In this document: one piece after another, positions 1 to 28,780 of the stretch
How the letters are laid out: each line of letters begins with the position of its first letter
Numbering within the stretch: the first letter of the stretch is position 1
Assembly: GCF_963675165.1 (NCBI RefSeq)
Contig: NC_087392.1
Coordinates: forward strand, 876,001-940,000
Direction: 5' to 3'
Length of the DNA stretch: 64,000 bases
Source of the DNA: Halichondria panicea
Taxonomy: Eukaryota > Porifera > Demospongiae > Suberitida > Halichondriidae
Made by a program: the position numbers and the translations under genes
Notes under the pieces: generated by a model
Told to the model about the DNA's origin: nothing
What the model saw: the letters and a program-made list of their open reading frames with translations, nothing else
Database searches by the model: none

Positions 1-2612
1 TTGTTGCCCACATATCGTCTAGTGTTTATGAGCAACTACTCATACCATATTAGTTTCTATCCCTAACCTTTGAGCTCATGTCGATAGTAAAAGTCCCTGA
101 AGAAGAATGCTAGGAGAGTCTTGCCCGCCTTGCTGTAGCCTGGTGTGTCTCCCTTACCCAAGTACAGGTTATATCTGTGCAGAACCACTCGAGTATCCTG
201 TGGTCATGGGGGGTGGGCGGGGGTTGAGCAGATACAGTAATTATCTTCTAAGCAACGGTGTGTGAACATCGTTATAATTTTAGCATCTGACAAATACATC
301 CAAGTATGCAGTATCTAGGCCATGCAGAAAAGTTCAATCATTGCCACCATACTGGTCATCTTAAAATTAATATAAACTTACTTCCTAAGAGAGGAATATA
401 GATAGCCCTTACTTGCAATGATTTATCTCTCATTTCCATCTCACTTCGAGGGTCAAACTCGGCAGTTGTCATATCGCTATGGTGATAACCAGCACCCTCT
501 TCACCGCCTGGCTCTGTCTCCAACAGTGTGAGGGCATCGTCAGATTGTCCCAGCTGGACGTACAGTGTGGCCAACTTGAGTCTGCATGAGAGCGCACATT
601 AGGTAAGGATCATCACACATTACAGTGCTATTCTACACTCAAATATATTTTTATATCGTGCGTAGAAAAACAAATTGAACCCTTCCCCCTCTCAAGATGA
701 TATTTTTATATCGTGCGTAGGAAGAATGTTGAGTAACCTCCCCCCTCCTAAGATGATGCAGTACCCTAACCTTGACTCAGTGTGGTTTGGAGCGAGGGAG
801 ATGACTTTGGAATAGGCCGCAGCTGATGCCTCCAGGTCACTGAGCATGTGCCGACACTCGGCCAGCTTTAGCCACACCCCAGCCTGAGAGTATTTCCGTG
901 TGTGCACCAGCAAGGTTAGGAGAGGCAAGGCCTGGGCGTACTCGCCTGTCATGTGACATCAGATGGGATAGCTATAGAGCATGTGATTTTAGTGACATGC
1001 TTACCACACTCAGTGAGAGCATCGGTTACATCTAGGAACAAGTCTCCATACTCTTCAGGACTGTTGAATATCGGCTGCAGAAGCTCCTGCATCAAAAACA
1101 ACAGGATGGGTCAACCAACGTACGTGAATGTACAGACGCTGTGGGGGTGAATTAGGTTTTAGTTGAGATGGACATATTCAGCTACTAGAACCGCACAAGT
1201 ACAAACATGAAAACAGACACTTGTACTACTACTACTAGGAACATCCATTATACCAGGGAAACCAGTGTCTGATGCGAGTAATTAAGGAGCCACACACACT
1301 ATAGGATAACAATCACCATACACATACAACACACCGCCTGACTACAGGGTAAGTGTTACCTCAGGCAGTGGTTGCCCCAGGAAGATCATAGCTACTGCCA
1401 ATTTGACTCTCAAGTCCACAGGCACCTCCTCAGGCACATGCAGCTGACCTGAACAGGTGGTGGTTAATTAAACACATTGGTGGTATTAATAATTATTTAT
1501 AATTTTGTGCAAGTTTGGAAAAAAAAGTTTGAAAAAATGTATGTTGAAGGATCTCATTTTACCATGAACATGTGTTTTATGTGGTTCACTCAAGTCAGTA
1601 GACACTCCATCCATTTCATCGCCAGCTATGGACATTCTCAGGGTGGCTGTCAATGAGAGGAGGGGTGAGTCATGTGATGTCACGTGATCTCTAGCGGACG
1701 TTGGCGGCGGTGACGAGGGTTCATCTTCCGGAGGATGCGTTTGCGTTATCATGCGGTAGTAATCTGTGATTACCTGCACAAGAGAGAAGAGTAGAGTGAA
1801 GGAAACTACAGCATGACCTCAATTGACCTCAATATTAGCCACTAAACACTAATCCACTTTAAATACACACACCACAGCCACATTAGAAGATGCCCGGCCA
1901 CACACATCTCCACTACACATGCTACAAAATTATGGTTAGAATTAAATAAAATTAGCGTTGGTTGGATTACAAGGTTTCACTGATATTGTAGAGTATCTTC
2001 ACCTCATAAGCTTGCTCGTAGGCCTTGGTGAGTATGCACAGCTCAGACAATAGGTTGACAACCTCCTCGTCCACCAGTGTGTGGTGTGAGTCCAACAACT
2101 GGCCAAGAAGAGAGACGGCCTGAGGGGTTTCCTCCAGGGTGTGGTGGAGCTGGAGAGGGGGTGATCACTGAGGGTCAGAACACAATGAGTATATTATTAT
2201 ACTCACTCTTGCCATCTCTTTAGTGACCTCTAGATACTCCCGACTGTTGTCTTGTGGAAGAACCTACAAAGAAAATTAATCAGCACCCTTTCTCCACTAT
2301 CCCCCACTATTCCCACTTCTTCACTATCCACTCATGCTCTTTCAGGCACTATTTTAACACATATAATTATTGAAGATTAGCCTAAAATTAATTTGAACAC
2401 ACCTGTCTGTGAATTAGCTCACTTCAGAAATCACAAATTGGATCACCAATTGGATCACCATAAATCAAGTTATGGATGCTGATCCCCTTGCACACACTTA
2501 CCTTGAGGAGAGAGTGGAGAGTGTCCAGGGCCTTCCTAGGCTCACCCAGCTCACTGTGAAGAGTGGACTTCTGCCAGAGGAGGGTGGTGTCAGTTGGGGT
2601 GAGTCTGAGAGC

Positions 2613-2649
<37 letters not shown>

Positions 2650-3619
2650 GTATCCACATCAAATCTCATTAGAGCAGGGAGGTTCCAGTGATTTCATTAA
2701 GGCAATAGCTTGTTGCTGCACAGTGCTCAGTTTTCAGCAAAAAAACATTATTTATACGCATAATCAACCACTCTCCAGCTAGCCTATCAGTGCCAGTACA
2801 TCAGATAGACAGACAAACTTACCTTTGCTGATGCAGTGAATGGCAATGCGGAAATCCTTGAGCTTCACGGCCAGGTTCCCAGTCTTGATCCACATGTCAC
2901 AATCAGAACGTTTGAGGTGGGAGGCAATCATGAGGATTCCGAGCAACTTCTCGTCGTAACCAAGATCTTCGTACACTGTTGCCAGGGCCAGGTACGGCTC
3001 AGATGCATGAGGGGCTGGGGTGAGAGGTTAAGATTTATTAAGAAGCAGGTGACAACTAAACCGGTGGTGCAAAAATTCACAACCTTTATTGCAGTTAACC
3101 AGCAAGTGGATAGTGTTAGATGGTTGAATGATAGGATGTATTCAGGTTAGGTCGATCAGGATTAGCAGCTAACAACCACATTGGCAAAAATATGGTGAGA
3201 ACGAATTCACATTCTACTTGCAATGTATATTGAAAGAGTACACACAATTTTACAAGACTTACAAAATAGACAGTGGGGATGATGGTTCACATACCTTGTC
3301 GGATGATCTCCATGCAGAGCTCAATGGCTCCAGCCCGATCACCCGTGGCCAGCCTCAGGTTGGCGTTACCCATCACTTGACTGAGGTGAGAAGGAAGCAT
3401 ACTCTTTCTGCGGGGGAGATTAGCACCAGACTCGATCAGTCTTCGTCTCTTGCGGCCATGATCGTTGGACAGCTCGGCAAAGAAATTATTCACTTGAGTC
3501 ACCATATCTTCGTCCTCTTCTTCCTCATTGCCTGGCTCTACCTCAGAGTGTGTTCTTGAGGGCCCAGGTTCATCTGAGTGAGAGGGTTCACCCTCCTCCA
3601 TAGGGCAGTCCTTCTCCAT
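1..3619 (-). CDS. GTF3C3: General transcription factor 3C subunit 3 (TFIIIC TPR subunit), 5' part
   Basis: TPR-repeat subunit of TFIIIC, the nuclear factor that binds the internal promoters of tRNA and 5S genes and recruits TFIIIB and RNA polymerase III. The start ATG (3617-3619) opens an acidic N-terminus, then an 'ANLRLATGDRAGAIELCMEI' TPR helix pair typical of the family. Exons read by eye: 3295-3619, about 2823-3016, 2503-2614, 2205-2263, 2003-2152, 1563-1774, 1361-1450, 1006-1088, 772-949, 415-580 and 77-192. The segment near 772-949 ('AQALPLLTLLV', 'WLKLAECRHML', 'KVISLAPNH') follows the TPR core of animal GTF3C3 closely. The gene leaves the window on the left, so the C-terminal third is missing. 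The identification is firm; the individual small exons are approximate. Confidence 0.88.
645..755. repeat. Short tandem duplication in a GTF3C3 intron
   Basis: The 20-base string tatttttatatcgtgcgtag occurs at about 646-665 and again at about 701-720, followed each time by related C-rich text and 'aagatgat'. This is an imperfect two-copy repeat with a unit of about 55 bp. Confidence 0.7.
2612..2647. repeat. (GA)n microsatellite in a GTF3C3 intron
   Basis: About 16 GA dinucleotides. In the sense of the gene (minus strand) this is a (TC)n tract ending directly at the CCAG acceptor of the TPR exon beginning near 2614, so it serves as the polypyrimidine tract. Confidence 0.9.
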
Positions 3620-3757
3620 GCACTGTACACTCTTGATGAACAGAGTACAAATGCAGTGGGATATGGAGCTGGGAGTTGGATCTAGGTATGAGGATATTGA
3701 CCTTATACACTTCGGCCTTTGCTACCCACGTGGACTGGAAGGTTGAGCTGAATATGA
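3620..3757. promoter_or_regulatory. Bidirectional promoter, GTF3C3 / NSUN3-like
   Basis: Only 138 bp separate the divergent start codons of the TFIIIC subunit (minus) and the RNA methyltransferase (plus). The interval must hold both 5' UTRs and the core promoters. No TATA box is obvious. Shared control is inferred from spacing alone. Confidence 0.6.
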
Positions 3758-4654
3758 ATGATGATCTCAAGAACTATGCAAGCATTGCTGAAGGAGAAGC
3801 CTCTCTATTGTGCTGTGGTGAACAAGTTTGCAGAGCCAGAGGCAACTCAATATCTACACAATCATGGATGCAAGCCAATCAATGGACTCCCTCTGCCTTG
3901 CTTTGTCAACGACCCACCGAACACACCCCTGCCCCCTTCCCCACAAACTACAAACAAGCTATTGTACTATTACACGCTGGATATTGCTTCTCTGTTCCCT
4001 ATACTAGCGCTGGGCCCTCATCCACACAGCAATGTGCTTGACATGTGTGCTGCACCCGGTGGCAAGTCGTTTGCACTTATTCAGCTCCTCTCACTACAAA
4101 ACAGCAAATTGGGAGGCACTCTCGCTCTAAATGATGTTAGTCACAGCAGACTTACTCGACTTAAAGACGTCATATTTTCTAAATGTCTCCCAAGTAGCCT
4201 GAGGCACTCTGTGAGGATCACCAATAGGAGAGGTGAAGACTGGGGTAGAACTGGAGAGAGAGACTACCAGTGCGTGCTAGTTGATGCTCCTTGCTCATCA
4301 GACAGACATCAGATAAAACAGTGGATCGAAAAGGGCAGGATGTATCCAAACACCAATGAACTGAGCAAACTGCAAGAGAAACTGTTGTTGGCAGCATTAT
4401 ATGCAACAGAATCTGGTGGAACTGTGGTGTACTCTACTTGTACACTGTCCACTATTGAAAATGATGGAGTCATTCAGCGAACTCTCGATGTTGCAAGAGA
4501 GCATGGACTATATTTCAAATTGAACTCTGATATCTCCATGTTCACACCATTGCTTCAGTTGTGTTCTTATGTGTCTACTGATTATGGCGTATTGATTACT
4601 CCCACTGGGAATACTAATTGTGGCCCCATGTATGTCAGCAAATTGCAAAATTAA
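3758..4654 (+). CDS. NSUN3: RNA m5C methyltransferase, NSUN3/NSUN4-like
   Basis: SAM-dependent cytosine-5 RNA methyltransferase of the NOL1/NOP2/Sun family, 298 residues in one exon. The SAM-binding motif DMCAAPGGKS is at residues 95-104. Both family cysteines are present: DAPCS (Cys179, general catalytic motif IV) and YSTCTL (Cys228, the nucleophile motif). The C-terminal GPMYVSKLQ resembles animal NSUN3, which methylates C34 of mitochondrial tRNA-Met; NSUN4, of mitochondrial rRNA, is the nearest alternative. The start is supported by an in-frame TGA immediately upstream (3755-3757). No mitochondrial presequence is obvious, so a short upstream exon cannot be excluded. It is head-to-head with GTF3C3 and ends 149 bp before the convergent homeobox gene. 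Confidence 0.85.
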   Translation: MMISRTMQALLKEKPLYCAVVNKFAEPEATQYLHNHGCKPINGLPLPCFVNDPPNTPLPPSPQTTNKLLYYYTLDIASLFPILALGPHPHSNVLDMCAAPGGKSFALIQLLSLQNSKLGGTLALNDVSHSRLTRLKDVIFSKCLPSSLRHSVRITNRRGEDWGRTGERDYQCVLVDAPCSSDRHQIKQWIEKGRMYPNTNELSKLQEKLLLAALYATESGGTVVYSTCTLSTIENDGVIQRTLDVAREHGLYFKLNSDISMFTPLLQLCSYVSTDYGVLITPTGNTNCGPMYVSKLQN

Positions 4655-4803
4655 TACCATATTATAATGATATTTAAAAAAAGATTTATGAAAGAAAACA
4701 TGGTTATGATGGATGATGGATGATGGATGAATGCCCCCTATGGGCAAATAATAATTATGAATAAGATACTTGAGAATTGTCCATTGATTTGAACACACAG
4801 ATT

Positions 4804-5922
4804 TCAGTCATTTTCGCTGTAGTCCTGATGAACCACTGATCCTCTGTCTCGTGGGTTGATGGATGGTACTTCAACAGTAATGTCGTACATTTCTGAGGGT
4901 ACTTTTGGTCGCTCTCTGTTGAGGGCTTGTATTGCCTGTTCTCTCTCCGTCTTCTTCTGCTTCTGCCGACGACCACTAAACCAGGTTCGTACCGCACCTT
5001 TAGTGAGGTTATACAATTCAGACATTTCGGACATCTCTTCCTGTGATGGGGATCTGTTTTGCTTAAAGCTCTTCTCCAGTTTTGTACTAATTTCTTCGTC
5101 AATCCGAGAACATTTCTTGCTATGTTTGGGTACGGCCTCTCTTTGCACAGTGGAGGTTTTCTCTTGGGCTGGTGGTTTGCTCCAGGCTTCAGTGTGTGAG
5201 GAGGAACTTGGTTGCTGTGAACTTTGACTTTGAACACCACTGCTAGATGGTCTACTGACTTCGTTACCATGACTAACCAGTGTATTGGCATATACTGGAA
5301 CTGGTCTGACAATATTGCTTCTGTTATAGTTTAGTTGCCTCCAAGGATGTTCGTTAATTGGGGTTTGTCCGGTAGGATCTTGATAATACGTACGCAACGT
5401 TTGAACGGATGAAGCCCGATCTAGTTGTTGTCCATGCATTACAGATGGAGTGATATGCTCTGGTCGAGGCATTGCTTCTCTAGGATGATACGGCGCTGTT
5501 TGAGGGTTGATCCATAAAGGGGGTCGAGCTACCATGTGGTGAGGGGGGCAGTTCTGCCGAGGAGGGGGAAATCTCTCGAGCTGCATATTCGACAAATGGA
5601 CACGTTGGATCTGGTACATATGGTCGCCAAATGTTCCTATCGGACTTGGAGGTGAGAACCGAGTGACGACATTGCTCATTGGTAGATGTGGCTGGAACAT
5701 AGGTTGAGGTGGGGAATTCCAGGGAGAGGGATTATAAGGATGAAGTGACCTGTGAGTGGGCGTAAAACTTTGATTAGGAATAAATGGTAAGTTTTGTCTG
5801 AATGCTGGTTGACTTGGAACAGTAGTAGTGTCTGTATTCATAGTCATCGGATGATCAAAGGTGAAGACGCAGGGAGAGTCTCTCGTCCTTGCACCAGGTG
5901 GTTCCGATTGCGTTACCTGCAC
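4804..5922 (-). CDS. Divergent POU-like homeodomain protein
   Basis: Open exon of up to 372 codons ending at the TCA-complement stop (4804-4806). The first in-frame ATG is at 5847; the open frame continues to 5922, so an upstream coding exon is possible. The N-terminal 250 residues are rich in Pro, Gln, Ser and His and look disordered. A homeodomain lies near the C-terminus (about 4945-5115). Its third helix, KGAVRTWFSGRRQKQKK, and its LEKSFKQNRSPSQEEMSEM helix-1/2 region look most like POU-class homeodomains. The usually invariant Asn51 after WFx is glycine. No POU-specific domain is visible in this exon or the 780 bp upstream. It is probably a nuclear transcription factor; DNA contact may be altered by the Asn51 change. 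Confidence 0.75.
   Translation of the reverse strand: MQVTQSEPPGARTRDSPCVFTFDHPMTMNTDTTTVPSQPAFRQNLPFIPNQSFTPTHRSLHPYNPSPWNSPPQPMFQPHLPMSNVVTRFSPPSPIGTFGDHMYQIQRVHLSNMQLERFPPPRQNCPPHHMVARPPLWINPQTAPYHPREAMPRPEHITPSVMHGQQLDRASSVQTLRTYYQDPTGQTPINEHPWRQLNYNRSNIVRPVPVYANTLVSHGNEVSRPSSSGVQSQSSQQPSSSSHTEAWSKPPAQEKTSTVQREAVPKHSKKCSRIDEEISTKLEKSFKQNRSPSQEEMSEMSELYNLTKGAVRTWFSGRRQKQKKTEREQAIQALNRERPKVPSEMYDITVEVPSINPRDRGSVVHQDYSEND
4945..5115 (-). other. Homeodomain with Asn51 replaced by Gly
   Basis: The recognition helix reads WFSGRRQKQK, where the homeodomain consensus has WFxNRR. POU homeodomains have WFCNRRQKEKR, so the flanking residues match POU while the base-contacting Asn is lost. Confidence 0.7.
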
Positions 5923-5929
5923 CTCACCA

Positions 5930-6705
5930 CTGCATAAAAGTGTTGAATGTGACTGATTAGGAGTGCTATAACACCTAGCTATAATTATGCTCGTTTGTAC
6001 ATGTACCTAGATAGTAAAACTCCTATTGTGACGATAATTATTATTGATGGTATCTATCTGAGTTAATACATGCACTCTTATATTAATCTCCTTGACTCCA
6101 CTGAATCCTTGACTCCACTGAACATTGTTTTAATAATAAAGCATTTAATATTAAAATGTTTGCATGCAAACAAAATATCTTCCTCCAACTTAACTATAGC
6201 TATGGACTACATGTACCATAATTATGATACTAGCTCACCTGCCAGATGCCTTCCATTCCTCCCCCAGTCCCTGCATTATTTATTTATGCAGTAGATCTAG
6301 CTGAGAGTGAGCTAGCTTGGTTCAACACTGAGAGAAGCCCTGAGGAGACGTCTGCAAAAATCTTGAGATTTCAGATGTGACAAATTGCAGTTAAAGTCTC
6401 TTGTACTGCCTTTCAGTAGAATGATATATTCTGCTCACAAATACACATGTACTAATTCCCAGCAAAAGATACTGAAGTCAACATGTGGACCATGTGGGTG
6501 ACGGTATAGTAACTATAGTTTTACCACAAGACATTATCAATTAATTAATCATGCTCCCACACTAATTAGTAATAATTATTTATTAACATTAATTATAAAT
6601 TATAATGACTGCAGGTATATATAGAGTTGACTAGTAATTATACAATTGAAAATATATAAACACAACTAACACAAAAATCACAATACACAAAAAAGTGATG
6701 CATAA
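5930..6705. other. Intergenic, AT-rich
   Basis: This stretch lies between the homeodomain exon and the RMC1 stop, both minus strand. It should contain the homeobox promoter, perhaps a 5' exon, and the RMC1 3' UTR. I see no convincing coding exon or RNA gene in it. Confidence 0.5.
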
Positions 6706-6710
6706 AAAAC

Positions 6711-8675
6711 CTAGTTTTTCATTTTCGTCAGAAACCATTTCTCGTATAGAGCTTCAAAAGGCTGACACTGTTCATCCGGAGGAAACCTCTTTGTATGTCT
6801 TAGTCTAATGTTCCGATCTTCAAAGAACTTGTACACTGTGTAGAAGAGCATTTTATCATCCTCATTTGCAGCAGCCTCCAAAAACTGTCTTGCAGACACG
6901 CTGTCCACTTTGCTGGTGGCCTTGACATACCTCAGAGCTGTGAGGAGCTGGCCACGAGAGAGAAGAATGTCTATAATCTCACTGTCAGCTGTGGATAGCC
7001 GTTTGAACATGTCCATGGCTAGCTGAGTGGCAGGGGGGTAGACCAACTCACGAGAGAGAAGAAGACAGGCAAGAGGTTTCGAATCAGATATCACATGGTA
7101 CTGCAGAAACTGGTGCAGCTGATAGAAGCACTTGTTTTCAATCAGCACATTCATAATCATCTCATACAGAAAGTGCTCAACAGGTATCAACACCTTGTGC
7201 AAGGAACGAACATACTCGACCAAAACTGCCACGAGAAACTTGTACGACATGTCTTTTCGATCGGTGAAATGAACAAACACTTGCTTGTAGAGGTCTCGCT
7301 GTGAGATTGAGATTTTGTACTGAGTTTCCGAATTATCTCCACCTTGCAGTACCATGTACGCGTGATTAATTCGATCAAACACATGCCCCAACACACTGAG
7401 ACTAACTTGTCTACCAGGCTCTAGGCACTCTTTGCAAACAGTGAGAATCACTGTCTTTCCCATTTTCCGTTTGAGCAGAAACTCAATAAGCAGACACTTG
7501 TCTGGCATCATGTTGCTAATAGCTTCCAGCTTCACCTCCAGCTTCCAAATGACTCCATACTGTGCATCGATGATTACATTGGGTTGAAAAAATACCCACT
7601 TGGGCGAGTAGAGCTCGGGGGAGATGGTTGTCTTGGAATAGAACAAGGGGGAAGTTCCTGGAGAGGAGCCTACAGAACCGGGAGAGTCAGAGCCAGACGG
7701 TGACAGTGCAGATACTCTAGTTCCCTTCTGTTTAACTTGCAGCTTTGTGGGGGCCACAGCTAGTGGAGCAAGCATTGGCTGGTGTTTCGGAGTACCAGCC
7801 GTTGTGGTCGATTCCGAATTGGAGAGGATGTCAAACTGCATGGAGGTCTTCATAGCTTGATGATGGACAATCACCAGGTCGTCTACAATGCTCAGAGTAA
7901 ACCTCCCCCCAACGTCCACCGAGAGAATGTGAGCCAGTTTTGCTGGTGCTTCTGTTGAGAGCTGATAAAGAAGCACCTCTGCCCCTGGTGTGACACTGTT
8001 CCTTATCACACCCACATAGTGTTGGTTGTACAGGCTCATGATGACCACATCTCTTTCCATTAGTGTGATGGCTTTTGACTCTCTAATACTCAAAGTGGAG
8101 GAGGCTGCAACAGGCATATCGACATCGAACTTGGGTAGCCGGAGAATCGCATTTTGTGTACCTTGCTTGAACACGAACGGGTGTATGGAATTGGTGCCCT
8201 TCACACACACTAGGAGAATGAGCTCATCAGGTGAGAAGATGGCCCAGGAGACAGAGAGAGCATAGCTCTTACTCGCTTTGAAGGACATTCGATACGGATT
8301 GCAAGAATACAGCTCAACACCAGAAGTGGTAATCAGCAGTACATACTCGTTCTTGAAGATCCAGTAGAAGCCAATAATGTCTGCATTGCCTGCTTTCAAT
8401 GGAAGAGATTTCTCCACGCTATTCTCAGCGAAAATGTTGATAAACTCGACGCTAACTTTCCGACGTTGAACTGACAGAACTCTCGGAGTACCACCGGAAA
8501 ACTTGATGGTTGATACGGGCCCTCGAGCGGGAATAGTAATCTTGAAGTTGTCCTCTTCAGTAATTCCCTTCACTTTAACGTCAGTGTAGCCGTGCTGAAC
8601 ACAGAACATCTGAAAGTTGGACTGGTCAAAGAAAGCACTTTCCACATACTCGATTGGATCGAATGCGATGGGCAT
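6711..8675 (-). CDS. RMC1: Regulator of MON1-CCZ1 (RMC1 / Mic1)
   Basis: Subunit of the metazoan MON1-CCZ1 complex, the guanine-nucleotide exchange factor for Rab7 at late endosomes and autophagosomes. Single-exon gene of 654 codons; human RMC1 has 657 by memory. The N-terminal half follows the family's beta-propeller ('IIGFYWIFKNEYVLLIT', 'GAEVLLYQLS', 'VDDLVIVHHQAMKTSMQFDI'). The C-terminal half is the helical Mic1 domain, with the very conserved 'YQLHQFLQYHVISDSKPLAC', 'MFKRLSTADSEI' and 'MLFYTVYKFFE'. A Ser/Pro-rich insert (about residues 300-350) separates them. The start is the ATG at 8673-8675, with its product in register with the family. No introns are seen in the coding part. Confidence 0.93.
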   Translation of the reverse strand: MPIAFDPIEYVESAFFDQSNFQMFCVQHGYTDVKVKGITEEDNFKITIPARGPVSTIKFSGGTPRVLSVQRRKVSVEFINIFAENSVEKSLPLKAGNADIIGFYWIFKNEYVLLITTSGVELYSCNPYRMSFKASKSYALSVSWAIFSPDELILLVCVKGTNSIHPFVFKQGTQNAILRLPKFDVDMPVAASSTLSIRESKAITLMERDVVIMSLYNQHYVGVIRNSVTPGAEVLLYQLSTEAPAKLAHILSVDVGGRFTLSIVDDLVIVHHQAMKTSMQFDILSNSESTTTAGTPKHQPMLAPLAVAPTKLQVKQKGTRVSALSPSGSDSPGSVGSSPGTSPLFYSKTTISPELYSPKWVFFQPNVIIDAQYGVIWKLEVKLEAISNMMPDKCLLIEFLLKRKMGKTVILTVCKECLEPGRQVSLSVLGHVFDRINHAYMVLQGGDNSETQYKISISQRDLYKQVFVHFTDRKDMSYKFLVAVLVEYVRSLHKVLIPVEHFLYEMIMNVLIENKCFYQLHQFLQYHVISDSKPLACLLLSRELVYPPATQLAMDMFKRLSTADSEIIDILLSRGQLLTALRYVKATSKVDSVSARQFLEAAANEDDKMLFYTVYKFFEDRNIRLRHTKRFPPDEQCQPFEALYEKWFLTKMKN

Positions 8676-9166
8676 CTACAGAAACAGTGTGTGTGTATAA
8701 TGTTCAGTTAGGGTACTCATACTCAAGAGCATAAGAAATTGGGGAATGTAACATCTGTTACTGATATATATATACTGGCCTAGTTGCAGTTTACATTAGC
8801 TTTAAGGGTAGAGCCAGTACATGGGTTCGACTCTCCAGTTTTTCATAGCCATATTGTGTGCATGATCATATTTTTACTTGCCTGGCTTAACTCCAGATAG
8901 TGAGCCATATCCTACACACACTCGAAACTCAATCCTCTGCCTTAAATAAGAACACCTATATATAGCAGCTAGAGCTGATAAAACACTGCCAGACAAGTTT
9001 GTTAGGTAACTCTTAGTAATGCACACCATTCATAACATTGACACGCCCACTATTAATTTTTACACAAGACAACACTCTGGAAAGAACAACAAAACAAGAA
9101 TTCAGAGCATAAAACAAATTCCACAATACGTGTAAAAAACATAATAATTAAAATCATAAATAATGT
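8676..9166. other. Intergenic between BRWD/PHIP and RMC1
   Basis: About 490 bp between the BRWD/PHIP stop codon and the RMC1 start, both minus strand, so it holds the BRWD 3' UTR and the RMC1 promoter. No further gene is seen. A weak pol III A/B-box pair at about 8775-8840 was examined and rejected as a tRNA. Confidence 0.5.
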
Positions 9167-20959
<11,793 letters not shown>

Positions 20960-21021
20960 TTCATTGTTGATTATCGGCTGAAGAATTTAATCACGTATAA
21001 TATCATTTACAACAACCAATG

Positions 21022-22259
21022 CTAACAAATGGGGCTAACTCTTTCTAAAAACAACCTATGTTCTGTCCTTATGTGCTCAATAAATTGTTCAACTCTCTGT
21101 TTTCTATGTCTACCATACTCTAAAACTAAATCTTCCAAGTCCACTCCATCTTTATTGCGTTCATCCAACTGTGCCAACACACAATCTTTGTTCAATTGGT
21201 ACAGTCTCTCCTCAAGCTTCTGTGCATGATTCTCTCTTGCTTCCTGAATGGAGAGGAGAAAACAACAATGAGAACATGCGCATTGTAACATACATAGGTA
21301 TACCTGAATAGCACTGTAGTTTTTTTGATAAGTAAGAATAGCAGAGAAGAAATTCCAAATGGAAAACTCTGGCCAAAGAACATCAAGGAAACACAGACAA
21401 GAATAGGAGCTCTGCCACAGGAGGAAGTCACTCAGTCGAATCTCCCCCGATGTCCTGATGACAAGATCAGGTGGTTGAGAGTCTCCGGTATAAAGACAAC
21501 GCTCCACAACATCTTCTGATATATCACTGCAAACAGAACATACACATTATAAATAATTATGAACAATAAATAGATTTCAGACCTGGGTAGAATCATTCCG
21601 TCGGCTGCACCCTGGGCCAATGTTCGAACAGCGTGAGTCATCTCATTTCTGGAGGTATAGGAAAAGCAGACATTGAGAAAAGCTCGATCGTTGTTCCTGG
21701 AGAAATTGACAGCACGAGCGACGGAGGAAAGGACATCAGGAGGTAGTAGCTCCAGGTCTCCCAGCACTCTGATGCATACACCATGCTTCATGATCAGGTC
21801 CCTACAGACAGTATACATTAGAAGTTACTTTGCCTTAATTAAACAAAAATGTACAGTAAATGAAATCAATTAACTACATGCAAATCAATAGAAACAAGGC
21901 TACTACTGGAACAGCATTAAGAACATTCCTAACCTCTCATCCAGTAGCTTGGTGACTTTCTGTTTGGCTAGCTCCATCAAACCGTCCACTTCCTCTTTGG
22001 ACCTCTTGAAGTTCTCAATACTGAAGGCGTACACAGTCAATTCAGTTATCCCCACATCTAAACACCACTCTAACGTTTCTAATAGCTTATCGAAACCCTG
22101 GATATGACCCATGAACACTCGACTGTACTGCATCTTTCGGGCAAATCTTCGGTTACCATCCATTATAATGGCCACATGTTGGGGAATATGTCCTGCTTTT
22201 AGAATACTGCAACACAAGGAACGTATCCAGCCACCTCCAGATTTTCTCTCTTCACTCAT
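21022..22259 (-). CDS. DHDDS: Dehydrodolichyl diphosphate synthase catalytic subunit
   Basis: Cis-prenyltransferase that elongates farnesyl diphosphate with isopentenyl units to dehydrodolichyl diphosphate at the ER, the lipid carrier source for N-glycosylation; in animals it works with NUS1. Exon 1 starts at ATG 22257-22259. It holds the catalytic [15 protein letters not shown] motif (Asp and Asn of MDGNRR) and [19 protein letters not shown]. The second exon has [15 protein letters not shown] and '[20 protein letters not shown]'. The third has '[18 protein letters not shown]' and '[10 protein letters not shown]', the conserved substrate-binding RTSGE..R motif. A charged helical C-terminus follows and stops at 21022-21024. 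The next gene on the same strand starts only 62 bp further on. Confidence 0.95.
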
Positions 22260-22586
22260 GCTGGACAAAGATGATGAGCTGACAGACTTGACAACCGATG
22301 GAGGTATTTTTTCTTATAGCTGTAGGTTCAAAGGTCTTATTAAAGTTTCAATATTTTCTGTATTTTAGCGTTAATTTGGAGGAGGATAACTTTCTCACTC
22401 CTTCAAGATTTCTAGCTTTGTAATATACAATAACCAGCCAAGTAAACAATGAAGAGTTGAATAGAGTGTAAGAGTTCATTTCTTGTTCACGAGAGTTAAA
22501 GAAACTATGCTTGAAGAAAGTTATACCTGAGTTTCCAATTGATGCCCACTATATACATTTGTAAACATAAACAGCACAGATAAACA
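22260..22586. promoter_or_regulatory. Bidirectional promoter, DHDDS / ARMC2
   Basis: 327 bp between divergent start codons. It should contain both 5' UTRs and core promoters. No TATA box or known ciliary element could be assigned with confidence. Confidence 0.55.
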
Positions 22587-28381
<5,795 letters not shown>

Positions 28382-28780
28382 GATTCTACTAGCCTATTAT
28401 TTTATAGAGCATTTTTTTTTTTATTCCTTCCCCACAGTTTGTGTTCCTATAACAGGTATAATGTATGTGGTTGTGTCTTTCTATAATTATGATGACTCAA
28501 ATATCGTCTCTTCCACGTACATGATTGCATGCATGACTACACTTACATGTACATGCAGTTTACGTATTTCGTCATCATCTAGTGGTAAATTCTTGTAAAC
28601 ATGTTATTATATGTTTGAAACCTGTTGCAAAAACATACTAATCATGCTCCGAGCATAATAGCAGCGTAATTCAGAATTATATCAATTTTGGGGCAAATAT
28701 AATTTATATATACATGATGATAAAAAGAACGTATTCAACAGAAGTTATTTAGAGATAGAGATGTGCAAAGACCAAATAAA
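28382..28780. other. Convergent 3' region, ARMC2 / TRABD
   Basis: 399 bp between the stop codons of two convergent genes. A plus-strand AATAAA (28775-28780) abuts the TRABD stop codon and could be the ARMC2 polyadenylation signal. No gene is seen. Confidence 0.5.

Noticed and set aside
3676-4041. Overlapping open frame in another phase of the NSUN3-like gene.
   Set aside because: It has no family similarity, while the 3758 frame has all the methyltransferase motifs.
5848-5922. Start of the homeobox protein at a GTG codon at 5922.
   Set aside because: Animal genes rarely start at GTG. Either the ATG at 5847 or an upstream exon is more likely.
8770-8845. Possible tRNA or tRNA-derived SINE: A-box-like tggcctagttg and B-box-like ggttcgactct.
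   Set aside because: The T-stem and acceptor stem do not pair, and the spacing is long. At best it is a degenerate pol III-like relic.
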